A stretch of 20,978 nt of DNA from UBA10649 sp964391765 (GTDB lineage Bacteria > Actinomycetota > Actinomycetes > S36-B12), in contig CAYMNG010000040.1 in assembly GCA_964391765.1 (NCBI GenBank), positions 1 to 20,978 on the forward strand, given 5' to 3'. The notes under the pieces are model-generated. The model ran no database searches and was not told the DNA's origin. It worked only from the letters and a program-made list of their open reading frames with translations. Within the stretch, counting starts at the first letter, position 1, and every line of letters begins with the position of its first letter. Made by a program: the position numbers and the translations under genes. Shown here piece by piece: positions 6,222 through 15,018 of the stretch.

Positions 6222-6998
6222 ATGGTCCGTCGTCTCGTTCGGCCCCTCCTCGCCGCCGCCCTGGCCGCGACCGTCCTCGGGGCGCTCGTGGTCCCCAGCG
6301 CCTGGGCTGGGCCCGGCCCAACGCCCCGGGCCGTACCGGATGGGCCGCGACCGGCCGGACCGGTCACGCAGATCGGGACGTACGCGACCTTGGCCGCCGG
6401 CGGGTTCGGACCGGTCGCATCGATCGGCCAGGTGCTCGACGGGCCGCGCACGATCGGCCTGGGGACGTTCGTCGACCTCGACGGCGAACTGGTGATCCTG
6501 GCCGGCGTCGCGTACCGGGTCGGCATCGACGGCCGTCCGCGGCCGGTGCCGGCGAGCACCGCGACCCCGTTCACCGAGGCGGTCGCGTTCGCGAGCACGG
6601 TCGACGTCCCGGTCGCGCCGGGGACGACGTGCGCGGCGCTGGACGCCGTCGTCGCCGAACTGGCCGGTGCCGACGGCATGACCGCCGTTCGCGTCCGCGG
6701 GACGTTCGCCGACCTGGTCACCCGCAGCGTCCCCGCCCAACGCGGCCCGTCCGCGTCCCTCGCCGGTGCCGTCGCCGCGCAGCAGGTGTTCGACCTCGGT
6801 GCGCGCCGGGCCGTCCTCGTCGGCTTCCGGGCCGGACCGGCCGTCGGCGGACTGGCGGCCCCCGGCCTGCACCTGCACGGGTTGACCGTCGATCGATCGG
6901 CCGGGGGGCACGTGCTGTCGTGTGTCGCCGGCGGTGACGTCGCGTTGTCGGTCGAACCGGTGTCGGCCGTGCGTGTCGTCGTGCCCGTTCGGCGATAG
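6222..6998 (+). CDS. budA: Exported alpha-acetolactate decarboxylase
   Basis: The 258-residue protein has a signal peptide: MVRRLVRP, a hydrophobic stretch, and AWA at 27-29 before a likely cleavage site. The mature part is an acetolactate decarboxylase. It has TIGLGTFVDLDGEL (78-90, with the conserved Glu89), VAYRV..DGRPRPV, TPFTEAVAF, VRGTFADLVTRSVPAQ, and GLHLHGLTVDRSAGGHVL, whose His217, His219 and His230 match the zinc ligands. The enzyme converts 2-acetolactate to acetoin outside the membrane. The length fits the family. No butanediol dehydrogenase or acetolactate synthase gene is adjacent, and it probably has its own promoter. An extracytoplasmic form is known from Brevibacillus; export here is inferred from the leader. 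Confidence 0.9.
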   Translation: MVRRLVRPLLAAALAATVLGALVVPSAWAGPGPTPRAVPDGPRPAGPVTQIGTYATLAAGGFGPVASIGQVLDGPRTIGLGTFVDLDGELVILAGVAYRVGIDGRPRPVPASTATPFTEAVAFASTVDVPVAPGTTCAALDAVVAELAGADGMTAVRVRGTFADLVTRSVPAQRGPSASLAGAVAAQQVFDLGARRAVLVGFRAGPAVGGLAAPGLHLHGLTVDRSAGGHVLSCVAGGDVALSVEPVSAVRVVVPVRR

Positions 6999-7064
6999 GT
7001 CACCGCGGCCGCTGTGCCACAGTTGGCCGGCGCCGGTACTGACCGGCCGGAAGAGGGGTCTTCG

Positions 7065-8474
7065 ATGTCCGACGACGCGTTGAGCAGGTTCCTCGACGAG
7101 CTGTACCCGTACCGGGACCAGACCCGCACGTACCGCCGGATCCCCGACTCGGCCGTGCCGGCGGCGGACGTCGTGGCGCTCATGCACGACCTGGCCGCGC
7201 GCGAGGACCGGATCGGGGACGAGGGCCAGGTGTCCGGGTCCTTGTACAGCGGTGACCACGACCACTACCACGTCCTGTCGCAGGTGTTCGAGGCCTTCGC
7301 CCATGCGAACGTGCTGCAGCGGGACATGTATCCGTCGGCGACGAAGTTCGAGGGCGAGATCGTCGCGATGGTCGCCGACCTCCTGCACGGCGCCGCGGCC
7401 GGACCGCAGGTGTGCGGCGTCGTGACCGGCGGCGGCTCGGAGAGCCTCGTGACGGCGGTGTACGCCTACCGCGAGCAGGCGCGCAAGCGTGGCGTGCGTC
7501 GACCCAACCTCGTCATCCCCCGCACCGCGCACGTCGCGCTCGACAAGGGCGCCCACTGGCTCGGTGTCGAGATCCGGCACGCGCCGGTCACCGCCGAGTA
7601 CGTCGCCGACGTCGACGCGATGGCCGCCATGGTCGACGAGGACACGATCGCCCTCGTCGGATCGGCCGGCAACTACCCGCACGGCATCGTCGACCCGATC
7701 CCGGCGATCGCCGCACTGGCCAGCGAGCACGGGATCGGCATGCACGTCGACGGGTGCCTGGGCGGGCTGCTGCTCCCGTGGTTGGAGGACATCGGCGTGC
7801 CCGTCCCGCCCTGGGACTTCCGCGTCCCGGGCGTCACCAGCATCAGCGCGGACACGCACAAGTACGGGTACGGACTGAAGGGCACCTCGACGTTGCTCTA
7901 CGCGACCAAGGAACTGCGCGCGAACCAGTGGTTCGCCGTGCCGGACTGGCCCGGCGGGCTGTACGTGTCGCCGGGGTTGGCCGGCTCGCGCAGCGGCGGC
8001 CTGATCGCGGCGACGTGGGCCTCGCTCGTGCTCACCGGCGCCGCCGGGTTCCGGTCCGCCGCCCGCGACATCCACGCGGCGACGACGGCGATGGTCGCCG
8101 GGATCCGCGCGCGGACACCGCAGTTGCGCATCATCGGTGACCCGCTGTTCGTCGTCGCGTTCGAGTCCGACGAGGTCGACGTCTACCTGGTCAACGACGA
8201 GTTGAAGCGGCGTGGGTGGCGGATGAACGCGCTGCAGCGGCCCGCGGCGCTGCACTTCTGCATCACGCGGCCGAACACCGCACCCGGTGTCGTCGACCGG
8301 TTCCTCGACGACCTCGAGGCCGCCGTCGCCTACGCGGACGCCAACGGTGACGCGCCCGCCGAGAGTGGCGCGATGTACGGCTTCGGTGGGACGGTCGAGG
8401 GCGACGCGGCGCTGACGGCGTTGATGTCCGGCTACCTGGACGCGATGTACGACGTCGCGCCGGCGACGCAGTGA
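7065..8474 (+). CDS. PLP-dependent lyase/decarboxylase, sphingosine-1-phosphate-lyase-like
   Basis: The 469-residue protein is a fold-type I group II decarboxylase-family enzyme. TGGGSES (121-127) is the phosphate-binding loop, HVDGCLGG (227-234) carries the Asp that contacts the pyridine nitrogen, and SADTHKYGYGLKG (261-273) places the Schiff-base Lys at 266 after His265. The DTHKYG and HVDGCLGG wording and the N-terminal YSGDHDHYHVL resemble sphingosine-1-phosphate lyases more than glutamate decarboxylases. These enzymes cleave a phosphorylated amino alcohol to an aldehyde and phosphoethanolamine, or decarboxylate amino acids. It has no N-terminal membrane anchor, so it is cytosolic. GAAGAGGGG precedes the ATG. 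Its stop overlaps the kinase start (GTGA), so the two are made together and may act in sequence on one substrate, which is unknown. Confidence 0.88.
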   Translation: MSDDALSRFLDELYPYRDQTRTYRRIPDSAVPAADVVALMHDLAAREDRIGDEGQVSGSLYSGDHDHYHVLSQVFEAFAHANVLQRDMYPSATKFEGEIVAMVADLLHGAAAGPQVCGVVTGGGSESLVTAVYAYREQARKRGVRRPNLVIPRTAHVALDKGAHWLGVEIRHAPVTAEYVADVDAMAAMVDEDTIALVGSAGNYPHGIVDPIPAIAALASEHGIGMHVDGCLGGLLLPWLEDIGVPVPPWDFRVPGVTSISADTHKYGYGLKGTSTLLYATKELRANQWFAVPDWPGGLYVSPGLAGSRSGGLIAATWASLVLTGAAGFRSAARDIHAATTAMVAGIRARTPQLRIIGDPLFVVAFESDEVDVYLVNDELKRRGWRMNALQRPAALHFCITRPNTAPGVVDRFLDDLEAAVAYADANGDAPAESGAMYGFGGTVEGDAALTALMSGYLDAMYDVAPATQ

Positions 8475-10039
8475 CGACGGTCGCCGGCTGGTACCTCGCG
8501 ATCGACCTGGGCAACGGCGGACCGAAGGTCGCCGCGGTCGGCGAGGACGACGCGTTGCTGGCCGTCGCGTTCCGTCCGGTCTCGGTGACGGTGGGCATCG
8601 ACGGAACCGCGACGCAGGACGCCGACGAGTGGTGGACGCAGGTCCTCGACGCCGCGCGCGAGGTCGTCGCCGCGGCCGACGTGTCCGCGGCCCCGTTGCG
8701 CGGCGTCGGCATCACCGGTCAGTGGGGATCGACGGTCCCGGTCGCCGCCGACGGGATTCCGGTCGGCCCGGTGCTCCTGTGGGCCGACACCCGCGGCGGA
8801 CGCCACGTCCGCGAGGTCGTCGGCGGGCCGATCAGCTACCAGGGGTTCGCCCCGCACCGGGTCCTGCCGTTCGTCCGCCGGACCGGCGGGGCGCCGACGC
8901 CGTCGGGGGCCGACCCGACCGGGCACAGCCTGGTCCTGCAGCGCGACCTGCCGGAGGTGTACGCGCGCGCCGCCTACCTGCTCGAGCCGGTCGACTACCT
9001 CGGGATGCGGCTGACCGGTCGGGCGGCGGCCACGCCGGCGTCGATGACGCTGAGCTGGTTGACCGACAACCGACCCGGCCGGCCCGTGCAGTACGACGCC
9101 GACCTGGTGCGCCGGGCCCGTCGTGACCCGAAGCGGCTGCCGCCGCTGATCGCCACGGGGTCGATCCTCGGCCCGCTGCTGCCGCACGTGGCCGAGCAGA
9201 TCGGCCTGACCGTTCGGGGGCCGGCGTCGGGTGGGTCGCCGGTCGTCGCCGGCATCCAGGACCTGCACGCGGCGGTCGTCGGCAGCGGCGCCGTCGAGCC
9301 GTTCGCGACGCACTTGGCGATCTCGACGACGGCCTGGCTCAGTACTCGCGTCCCGTTCAAGCGCACCGACATCCTCCACTCGATCGCGTCGATCCCGGGC
9401 CTGGATCCCGGCCACGCGGTCGTCGCCGACAACCAGGAGACCGGTGGCGCGGCGTTGCGCTGGGTGAAGGAGCAGGTCCTGCCGGACCTGTCCTACGAGG
9501 AGCTGACCGCGCGGGCCGCGACCGCGCCGGCGGGGTGCGAGGGGGTGGTGTTCACCCCGTGGCTGGCCGGCGAGCGAAGCCCGGTCGAGGACCGACAGGT
9601 CCGGGCGAGTTTCCTGAACGTCACGCTGCGCACCGACCAGGCGACGATGATCCGGGCCGTCATGGAGGGGGTGGCTCTCAACAGCCGCTGGCTCATGGAT
9701 GCCTACGCGCGCTTCCTGCGCCGGCCCGTACCGTCCGTGCGGATCATCGGCGGCGGGGCGCAGTCGGACCTGTGGTGCCAGATGCACGCCCATACGCTCG
9801 GCGTCCCGTTGGAGCGCCCGGCGGATCCGCGGGACGCGCAGTTGCGCGGAGCCGCGCTGTGGGCACGGATCTGCCTGGGGGAGATGACGATCGAGCAGGC
9901 CGGCGCCCGGGTCGTCGTTGCCGACACCTTCCGACCGGAAGGGCCGGACGCGCGCGTGTACGCCGAGCAGTACGAGCGCTACCGCCGCCTGTACCCGGCG
10001 CTGCGCAAGATCCACCGCCGGCTGGCACCGCGGGGGTAG
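8471..10039 (+). CDS. FGGY-family carbohydrate kinase (xylulokinase-like)
   Basis: The 522-residue protein has the two-domain FGGY kinase layout. The ATP phosphate motif is AIDLGNGGPKVAA at 10-22; the usual DLGTS/DxGT is changed to DLGNGG. Further motifs are GITGQWGS (80-87), LWADTRGG, GIQDLH with the probable catalytic base Asp264, and the adenosine motif IIGGGAQSDLW near 425-435. The length is about 20 residues above typical xylulokinases. The GTG start overlaps the lyase stop by four bases. Members phosphorylate pentuloses, glycerol or similar polyols, and LsrK (autoinducer-2 kinase) is also in this family, but I see nothing specific to LsrK. The kinase could feed the paired lyase, or the upstream RuBisCO-like/LsrF cluster. 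A hairpin terminator follows. Confidence 0.92.
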   Translation: MTTVAGWYLAIDLGNGGPKVAAVGEDDALLAVAFRPVSVTVGIDGTATQDADEWWTQVLDAAREVVAAADVSAAPLRGVGITGQWGSTVPVAADGIPVGPVLLWADTRGGRHVREVVGGPISYQGFAPHRVLPFVRRTGGAPTPSGADPTGHSLVLQRDLPEVYARAAYLLEPVDYLGMRLTGRAAATPASMTLSWLTDNRPGRPVQYDADLVRRARRDPKRLPPLIATGSILGPLLPHVAEQIGLTVRGPASGGSPVVAGIQDLHAAVVGSGAVEPFATHLAISTTAWLSTRVPFKRTDILHSIASIPGLDPGHAVVADNQETGGAALRWVKEQVLPDLSYEELTARAATAPAGCEGVVFTPWLAGERSPVEDRQVRASFLNVTLRTDQATMIRAVMEGVALNSRWLMDAYARFLRRPVPSVRIIGGGAQSDLWCQMHAHTLGVPLERPADPRDAQLRGAALWARICLGEMTIEQAGARVVVADTFRPEGPDARVYAEQYERYRRLYPALRKIHRRLAPRG

Positions 10040-10071
10040 CCGGGCCGTCGTGCAGACACCGAAACGACGAC

Positions 10072-10100
10072 GGGGGCCGAAGCCGCCACGACCGGCCCCC
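10072..10100. terminator. GC-rich hairpin between convergent genes, likely bidirectional terminator
   Basis: GGGGGCCG (10072-10079) pairs perfectly with CGGCCCCC (10093-10100) around a 13-base loop. It sits between the convergent kinase and aminopeptidase genes. No T-tract follows, which is common for actinobacterial terminators. Confidence 0.55.
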
Positions 10101-10113
10101 CGGCGACCGCCGG

Positions 10114-12718
10114 TCAGGGGCGCGGACCGGCGTCCTTCGCCCGGGCGCGCATGGCCCGCAGGACGCCGTCGCGGCCTTCGCCGACGAGTCGGCGAGCCGG
10201 CGCCGGCAGGTCTTGCGCCGGTCCGGCGAGGAACGCGTCCGTCGCCGCGACGGTCTCGTCGTCGGCGAGCAGGAACGGGTACATCAGCGCGGTGATGTCC
10301 TGGGCCATCTCCATCGTGCGCTGCGCCCACACGTGCGGCAGAGCGGCGAAGTAGCGCTCGCGGTACGGCTCGAGCAGGTCGACCTGGTCGGTCTGGACGA
10401 ATCCGCTCATCGTCGCCGCGAGGACGGCGTTGGGTAGGTCGACGTGGTCGACGATGTCGGCCCACGCCGCGGCCTTCGCCGCGGCGTCCGGGCGCGCGGC
10501 CTGGGCCGAGGCCGCGTGTCGACGGCCGGTGGCGGTGTCGTCGCGGGCGATTTCCGCGGTGATCGCGTCCGCCCCGCGCACGCCGGTGGCGACGAGGCGG
10601 TGCAGCAGCGCCCAGCGCAGGTCGGTGTCGACGGCCAGGCCGGGCCAGGCGACGGTCCCGTCGAGCAGACCACCGACGAGGTCGAGGTCGACGTCGGTGG
10701 GGGCCGCGCCGACGAACGCCCGGGTGAGCGTCAGCTGCCGGTCGCTGCCGGCCTCCGCGGCGCGGGCGAGTTCGCGCATCGCCGTCGCGTAGCGCCCCAG
10801 GTAGGCCGCGCGGTTGGCCGGGGCGGCGTACTGGTCGATCGCCATGCGTGCCTGTCGCAGGATTCCCTGCACGACACCGATATCACCCTCCGCGTCGACG
10901 CCGGACAGGACGAGGTCGACGAAGTCGCCGGTCGACACCTCGGCATCGCGGGTCATGTCCCACGCGGCCCCCCAGATGAGGGCGCGGGCGAGGGGGTCGG
11001 TCAACGTGCCCAGGTGGGCGACCGCCGTCGTCCAGGACCGGTCGTCCAGGCGCACCTTGGCGAACGTGTAGTCACCGTCGTTGAGCAGCAACAGGTCCGG
11101 CTGCTGCTGACCGACCAGCGCGTCGACGCGGGTGCGTTCGCCGACGACGTCGACCTCGACCCGCGCACGCGACACGAGTGCGCCGTCGCGCAGGTCGTAC
11201 AGGCCGATGCCGATCCGGTGCGAGCGCAGCGTCGGCGGCAGGCCGGCCGGCAAGGCCGGCGGCTCCTGGACGATCGTGAGGTCGGTCATCGCCTCGTCGG
11301 CGTCGACGGTGATCTGGGGGCGCAGGAGGTTGACGCCGCTGGTCTGCAGCCACTCATGCGTCCACGGGGCCAGGTCACGCCCGCTGGTCGCCTCGAGTTC
11401 GACGAGCAGGTCGGTCAGCCGGGTGTTGCCCCAGGCGTGCTTGGCGAAGTAGTTGCGGACGCCGGCCAAGAACTCCTCCTCCCCGACCCACGCGACGAGC
11501 TGGCGCAGCGCCGACGCGCCCTTGGCGTAGGTGATTCCGTCGAAGTTGACCCGGACGGCGTCCAGGTCAACCATGTCCGCGGCGATCGGGTGGGTCGAGG
11601 GAAGCTGGTCCTGACGGTAGGCCCAGGCCTTGCGCTGGTTGGAGAACGTCGTCCAGGCGTCGGTGTAGCGCGTGGCGTTGGCGTTGGCCCAGTGGGCGGC
11701 CCACTCGGCGAAGGACTCGTTCAGCCACAGGTCGTCCCACCAGGTCATGGTCACCAGGTCGCCGAACCACATGTGGGCGAGCTCGTGCAGGATCGTGTTC
11801 GCGCGCTGCTCGTAGGCGGCGTCGGTCACCCGCGAGCGGAAGACGAAGTCCTCCAGCAGGGTCACGCAACCGGCGTTCTCCATCGCGCCGGCGTTGAACT
11901 CCGGGACGAACAGCTGGTCGTACTTCGCGAACGGGTACGCGACCGCGAACTTCTCCTCGAAGTACGCGAACCCCTGCTTGGTGACCGTGAGGATCTCGTC
12001 GGCGTCCAGGAACGGCGCCAACGACGCGCGGCAGAACACCCCGAGCGGGTACGTGCCGTACGCCCCGGCGTACGCGTCGTCGACCCGGTGGTACGGGCCG
12101 GCGACGAGGGCGGTGATGTAGGTCGAGATACGGGGCGTCGGGGCGAAGGGCCACGTCGCCGTCCCGTCGCCGTGGTCGGTGGGCGCGGGCGTGTATCTTC
12201 ACCAGGGGGCGCTGACGCTGGCGGACTGCGTGGTGTCGAACAACGCCGTCCAGCANNNNNNNNNNGGTGACGGTGAGCGCGAACGTCGCCTTGATGTCCG
12301 GCTGCTCGAACACGGCGAACATGCGTCGGGAGTCGGCGGACTCGAACTGCGTGTACAGGTAGGTCTCGTCGTCGACCGGGTCGACGAACCGGTGCAGGCC
12401 CTCGCCGGTGTTCATGAACAGGCCGTCGGCGACGACGACCGCCACGTTGTGCTCGGCGAGGTCGGGCAGCGTGATGCGCGCGCCGTCGACGACCTTCTCG
12501 ACGTCCAGCGCCCGACCGTTGAGCGTCACCGACCGGACGGAGTCGGCGATCAGATCCAGCCAGGTCGACGTTCCGGGGGTGGTGGCGTCGAAGGTCACCG
12601 TCGTCGTCGTGGCGAACGTTCGGCCCGAGCCGGTGAGGTCGAGGACGACGTCGTAGGACTGGGCGCGAACGAGGGCGGAGCGGGCTTCGGCCTCGGCGCG
12701 GGTGATGTTCACGGTCAC
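10114..12718 (-). CDS. pepN: Aminopeptidase N (M1 family), interrupted by an assembly gap
   Basis: The gene reads leftward. The first part (12718-12266) gives the N-terminal beta domain, including GLHRFVDPVDDETYLYTQFE and MFAVFEQPDIKATFALTV. The part after the gap has the M1 exopeptidase motif GAMEN (about 11889-11875), the zinc site HELAHMWFGD with the downstream NESFAEW (about 11790-11700), and a long C-terminal domain. A complete enzyme would be about 860 residues, the actinobacterial PepN size. Ten N at 12256-12265 and about 70 foreign bases beside them replace roughly 15 codons, so the reading frame is not continuous in this assembly. The true gene is probably intact. A GTG at 12718 is the preferred start, six bases after TTGGAT; GTG at 12712 or TTG at 12730 are possible. 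It would trim peptides in the cytosol. Confidence 0.9.
12187..12265. other. Assembly gap with a probably foreign flank
   Basis: Positions 12256-12265 are N. The 70 or so bases to the left break the aminopeptidase frame with a stop on the minus strand. On the plus strand they read GVYLHQGALTLADCVVSNN, the pattern of a right-handed beta-helix repeat, which has no place inside aminopeptidase N. The simplest reading is a mis-joined contig end, not biology. Confidence 0.8.
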
Positions 12719-12790
12719 TCGGGCATCCAACCATCGTCGAGCCGGTCGTCCACCCCCCGCCTCGCGGCGAGCAACCGGCGAGGACGCGCC

Positions 12791-13327
12791 TCAGACCGGC
12801 GTCGACCGCGCGTCCCACTCCGCGGCGAGCATCGCGTACACGTAGCCGTCCACCCAACCGAGTTCGGCGTGCCAGAAGTCCGCCACGCCGTGCATTTCCC
12901 GTCGCATCCCGGCCTTCTCGAGCGCGCGCACGGATTCGACGTTGCCGGCGGTGCACCCAGCGGTCACCCGCAGGCCCAGGGGTCCGAATGCGGCATCCAG
13001 CAGCCCCACGACCAGGTCGGACGCCACGCACTGCCGCCAGAACGCGGGGTCGACGATGTAGCCGATCACGGCCTCGGTACGTACCGGCATCCCCGGTTGC
13101 CCCGTTCCGTCGACCACGTCGAGGAACCCCACGGCGACGACCGTCCCGTCGCGCTCGGCGACGCAGGAGAAGTCGGTCTGACTGTGCGGCACGGCCAGCC
13201 ACTCACGGCGGAGGATGTCGGCATCGACGCTGGTCCTGCGCATGAACCGGTTGACGTCGCGGTCGTTGCGGAACGCGAGCAGCGCCTCCACGTCCGTCGC
13301 GGTGGCTTCGCGGCGTCGAGCGGGCAC
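12791..13327 (-). CDS. GNAT-family N-acetyltransferase, RimJ/RimL-like
   Basis: The 178-residue protein fits the RimJ/RimL branch of the GNAT fold. It has an N-terminal REATATDVEALLAFRNDRDVNRFM, a central TEAVIGYIVDPAFWRQ strand, a modified acetyl-CoA loop region (CVASDLVVGLLDAAFGPLGLRV) and the typical NVESVRALEKAGMRREM. It would transfer an acetyl group from acetyl-CoA to an amine of a protein N-terminus or small molecule; the substrate cannot be told. The GTG at 13327 is the start that best keeps the usual N-terminus, although no clear ribosome binding site is present. It lies 72 bases upstream of the aminopeptidase start on the same strand and is divergent from the small membrane protein gene. 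Confidence 0.85.
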   Translation of the reverse strand: MPARRREATATDVEALLAFRNDRDVNRFMRRTSVDADILRREWLAVPHSQTDFSCVAERDGTVVAVGFLDVVDGTGQPGMPVRTEAVIGYIVDPAFWRQCVASDLVVGLLDAAFGPLGLRVTAGCTAGNVESVRALEKAGMRREMHGVADFWHAELGWVDGYVYAMLAAEWDARSTPV

Positions 13328-13394
13328 CGTGGCCGGGTCGAGTGCTTCGCGTACGCCGCGGGTCGGCGACCGGAGCCGGCCTATCCTGTGCGAC

Positions 13395-13838
13395 GTGGCC
13401 GAGCCCGTGGACCCTCGCCGGCGACGCTGGCTTCACGCCGAGGACCTCGTCGACGTCCTGGTCTATGTCGTGATCTTGAACCTCGCAGCACAGTACGTCC
13501 CGGTGGTCGTCTCCGAATCGTTCGCGATGTCACTGGTGACAGCGGTCATCCTCAAGGTCGTGCTCGAGGTCGTCGTCGCGGTGAAGTCGCGGATCAGGGC
13601 ACGGCTGGCGGCGGCCCGGCGACCTGTCGGCCGCGTCGTGTTCGCCGGGCTGCTGTGGGTCGTCCTCGTCGGCAGCAAGTTCCTCGTCCTGCACCTCGAG
13701 GCCCTGGTGTTCGGTGAGTACGTCAGCCTGGGTGGCTTCTTCAGCGTGACGGCGCTGATCGTCGTCATGCTGGTCGGCCGCGGTCTCGTCCGGCGCCTGA
13801 TCGGTTCCGGGCCCCAGGAGGTCGCGCGCCCGACGTGA
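13395..13838 (+). CDS. Small four-helix membrane protein
   Basis: The 147-residue protein has four probable membrane segments: VLVYVVILNLAAQYVPVVV, MSLVTAVILKVVLEVVVAV, VVFAGLLWVVLVGSKFLVL and FFSVTALIVVMLVGRGLV. A charged cytosolic loop (KSRIRARLAAARRP) separates the two pairs. I recognise no named family. The GTG at 13395 is supported by TATCCT at 13382-13387, seven bases upstream, which fits a leaderless promoter; no Shine-Dalgarno sequence is seen. It is divergent from the acetyltransferase and convergent with the Pr6Pr gene. Confidence 0.8.
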   Translation: MAEPVDPRRRRWLHAEDLVDVLVYVVILNLAAQYVPVVVSESFAMSLVTAVILKVVLEVVVAVKSRIRARLAAARRPVGRVVFAGLLWVVLVGSKFLVLHLEALVFGEYVSLGGFFSVTALIVVMLVGRGLVRRLIGSGPQEVARPT

Positions 13839-13919
13839 GTCCGACCGGCGGCGCGGATCCGGGCCATCGTGCTCGCCGACGGCGGCGGTCGACCCGATGA
13901 TGTCGTGCCGGACCCGTGA

Positions 13920-14645
13920 TCAGGTCGACGGTCGCGCTGCGGCCGGCCCGGTTCGCGGTGTCCCGATGGTGCGGATCCGATCGATGCGCGCGAAGATCGC
14001 CACCAGGACGACGGCGACCGCGACCACGACCACGGTGTTGCGGATCGCGGTGGGGTAGCCGATCGTGCGGACGTCGAGGAACGGGTAGGGGTACCAGTCG
14101 ACCAGCGCACCGCGAACGAACGTGTAGGTGATCCAGGCGACCGGCCACGCGAAGGCCCAGGCGGCCGTCCGTCGATCGATTCGGGGGCGTGGGCCGAACA
14201 GCAGCCATCCGAGCAGCGTCGCCCAGGGGGCGATGTAGTGCAGGCCGATCGTCGCGACGAGTTGCCAGCCGCTGGGGTGCACGTAGTGGATGAGGACCAG
14301 GTCGAAGACCAGGCCGGTGATGGTGATTCCGAGCAGAGCGTCGAGGCGGAGGACTCGCCACACTCGGCCGTCGCGCTGCGGGTCGACGACGAGGGTGGTC
14401 GCCACAATCAGCACGAGGATGTTGCTCTGGATGGTGAAGAAGCTGAGGGTCTGGACCATGCGGGTCGCGACGCCGACGGAGGCGACCGTCTCGCCGGTGT
14501 TCGGGTCGGGTCCGCCGGTCAGAACCAGCATCACCTGGATGACGAGCGCGATCACGACGTCGATGACGATGACCAGGTGCCAGATGCGCGAGGCCGTGAC
14601 CGCCCATGGCGAGGTCGCCGCGAGCCGGGTGCTCGGGGCGGTCAT
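13920..14645 (-). CDS. Pr6Pr-family six-helix membrane protein
   Basis: The 241-residue protein has six hydrophobic helices. The family wording is clear in FFTIQSNILVL (after helix 1), VHPSGW, LHYIAPWATLLGWLLFG, WPVAWITYTFVRGAL and DWYPYPFLDV. Such proteins are common in Actinobacteria and usually lack an assigned function; they are distantly like the FAR-17a/AIG1/ADTRP group. I chose the ATG at 14645 because TATGGT (14658-14653) lies seven bases upstream, a leaderless layout. An ATG at 14657 would put four more residues in front. It stands alone, convergent with the small membrane protein. Confidence 0.87.
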   Translation of the reverse strand: MTAPSTRLAATSPWAVTASRIWHLVIVIDVVIALVIQVMLVLTGGPDPNTGETVASVGVATRMVQTLSFFTIQSNILVLIVATTLVVDPQRDGRVWRVLRLDALLGITITGLVFDLVLIHYVHPSGWQLVATIGLHYIAPWATLLGWLLFGPRPRIDRRTAAWAFAWPVAWITYTFVRGALVDWYPYPFLDVRTIGYPTAIRNTVVVVAVAVVLVAIFARIDRIRTIGTPRTGPAAARPST

Positions 14646-15018
14646 GGCTGGGACCATAGTGGTTCGGGCGATGTCCAGCGGATCGCCCACGGCGGTTGCC
14701 CGACCGCCACGCCGACGTCTGATCCCTGGCGCGTGTCAGCTTCCGCGTTCGTCGTGCACGCCCCTCGGCGTTCGCGGAGTCCACGGACGGCGACCGGGTC
14801 GCTGAACTCGTTGGGCTTCACCGACTCCTCGGCTCACCGGCGAACCTGCGGGCAACGGCAGCGCCGAACGCCGGTGCCGGGAAGTCCGGTGGATCCACGA
14901 GGCGATACTGCAACGCTCGACTCAACTCCAACCGAGTCCGGTTTGCGTAGGGGCCCCGATGTCCCGGTGCCTTAACTATTGGGACACCCACCGAGGGCGA
15001 TCCGGTGCGCCCGAAGGG
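14646..15018. other. Intergenic region without a recognisable gene
   Basis: No ORF here has both a start signal and a recognisable sequence. The only structure I see is TGTCCC (14960-14965) and GGGACA (14981-14986), an inverted repeat around an AT-richer centre with CTTAACTATT. It could be an insertion-sequence end or a regulatory dyad, but no transposase is adjacent. The region marks the left edge of the accessory stretch that starts with the pRiA4b-like gene. Confidence 0.4.

Noticed and set aside
5746..6321. Long minus-strand open frames over the LsrF end and acetolactate decarboxylase start
   Set aside because: Arg/Pro-rich, low-complexity translation typical of antisense frames in GC-rich DNA; the plus-strand proteins are clear.
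12179..13717. A 512-residue plus-strand ORF with a beta-helix start
   Set aside because: It runs through the N gap and antisense to pepN and the acetyltransferase; only the first 25 residues look like protein and they are probably foreign contig sequence.
14860..14945. GCCGGGAAGTCCGGTG resembles part of a cobalamin riboswitch
   Set aside because: The remaining conserved boxes are absent and no plus-strand gene follows within about 1 kb.
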